DNA from: Anaerophaga thermohalophila str. Valhall
GTDB lineage: Bacteria > Bacteroidota > Bacteroidia > Bacteroidales > Marinilabiliaceae
Direction: 5' to 3'
Length of the DNA stretch: 64,000 nucleotides
NCBI RefSeq assembly: GCF_000250735.1
Contig: NZ_AHZV01000211.1
Location: forward strand, 1-64,000
In this document: positions 63,651-64,000 of the stretch, piece by piece
How positions within the stretch are numbered: position 1 is the first letter of the stretch
How the letters are laid out: every line of letters begins with the position of its first letter
Program-made: the position numbers and the translations under genes
The notes under the pieces: model-generated
The model's input: the letters and a program-made list of their open reading frames with translations, nothing else
What the model was told of the DNA's origin: nothing
The model's database searches: none

Positions 63651-64000
63651 CTCAGAGACTAAATTTAATTTCAGCCATAGACATCGGATCCACCAAAGTA
63701 GTGGCCGTTGCAGGACGCAAACATCCCGATGGACAAGTAGAAATTCTGGGAATAGAAAAGGTGGGATGCACCGGTGTAAAAAGAGGAGTCGTTCTCAATA
63801 TCGAGGAAACGGTGAAGGCTATTCAGCAGGCTGTTTCCACCCTTGAAGATAGTCTTGGCATTAAGTTGAGTGAGGTTTTCGCAGGGGTGTCGGGCCAACA
63901 CATTCGCACCATGGGAAACCGTTGCTATCGGTTCATTAAAGCGGGTAATGAGATAAATACCTTTGACCTTGAACAACTTTTACAGGACAGCTATCGTATT
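63647..64000 (+). CDS. ftsA: Cell-division protein FtsA (5' part, cut by window end)
   Basis: Actin-like protein that anchors FtsZ to the membrane. The first 118 residues are present: MTQRLNLISAIDIGSTKVVA with the phosphate-1 loop, GCTGVKRGVVLNIEETVKAI, then VFAGVSGQHIRTM. The ATG overlaps the ftsQ stop codon by four bases. The remaining two thirds lie beyond the window; ftsZ is expected next. Confidence 0.95.
   Translation, partial: MTQRLNLISAIDIGSTKVVAVAGRKHPDGQVEILGIEKVGCTGVKRGVVLNIEETVKAIQQAVSTLEDSLGIKLSEVFAGVSGQHIRTMGNRCYRFIKAGNEINTFDLEQLLQDSYRI

Overview
The window looks like chromosomal DNA of a Bacteroidota bacterium, most likely from the Bacteroidales/Marinilabiliales side, although the order is only an inference. 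The supports are a protein with a type IX secretion C-terminal sorting domain, Bacteroidetes-type promoters (TTG, 20 bases, TAnnTTTG) in front of several genes, a long PurF homologue, GlsA/GlsB-type acyltransferases, GH130 genes beside GT4 glycosyltransferases, and a dcw cluster with a PASTA-tailed FtsI. I see no phage, plasmid or transposase genes, no CRISPR array and no rRNA.

Layout: 0.2-2.6 kb haem genes hemL and hemE. 2.6-7.8 kb, minus strand: a long GH130-type protein, HtrA protease, Hsp20 and a PfpI/DJ-1 protein. 8-17 kb: a PP-loop ATPase, then a TamA-like/TamB-like pair with a TPR protein and a small conserved protein. 17.2-20.7 kb: a tiny membrane protein, ychF, and a trio of ECF sigma factor, membrane partner and Spy-like periplasmic protein. 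20.7-26.8 kb, minus strand: hutH and a GT4 / GH130 / GT4-toroid operon. 27.6 kb: tRNA-Lys. 28-34 kb: an AmmeMemoRadiSam locus (MEMO-AMMECR1 fusion, membrane spermidine-synthase-like protein, Tat-signal-like radical SAM protein) followed by a MaoC-like gene. 34.5-43.4 kb: T9SS cargo, tadA, aspS, an acyltransferase, ahpD-like, miaB, yebC, usp and a SPOR protein. 43.5-50.2 kb: PurF-like, then a minus-strand run glsA-glsB-flavoprotein-serine hydrolase. 50.9-64 kb: the division and cell-wall cluster mraZ-rsmH-ftsL-ftsI-murE-mraY-murD-ftsW-murG-murC-ftsQ-ftsA, cut by the window end inside ftsA.

Two themes stand out. First, four genes (tamB-like, the MEMO-AMMECR1 fusion, ftsI, ftsW) each carry a single extra base that breaks an otherwise intact reading frame. 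Two of the four should be essential, so base-call or assembly errors are the likeliest cause, but two lie in T7 tracts where slippage is conceivable. Second, the intergenic space is rich in dispersed repeats: R1, a 130-170 bp imperfect palindrome with TTAGTG ends and seven full or partial copies; R2, sequences ending in ATCTAAAAATCTAACG-like text, four copies, one splitting ftsL from ftsI; and R3, starting GAAACGAGCATGGCAAAG, two full and four partial copies.

The most interesting regulatory signals are a four-unit array of a 14-mer at exact 22-bp spacing (4329-4408), three TTCGTCAAA units at exact 21-bp spacing (34457-34507), and GTGG repeats at exact 10-bp spacing upstream of mraZ that look like a diverged MraZ operator overlapping the promoter. 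The most interesting protein-level signals are the AmmeMemoRadiSam locus with its membrane-embedded spermidine-synthase-like partner, and a lipoamide-dehydrogenase-like flavoprotein that lacks both redox cysteines.
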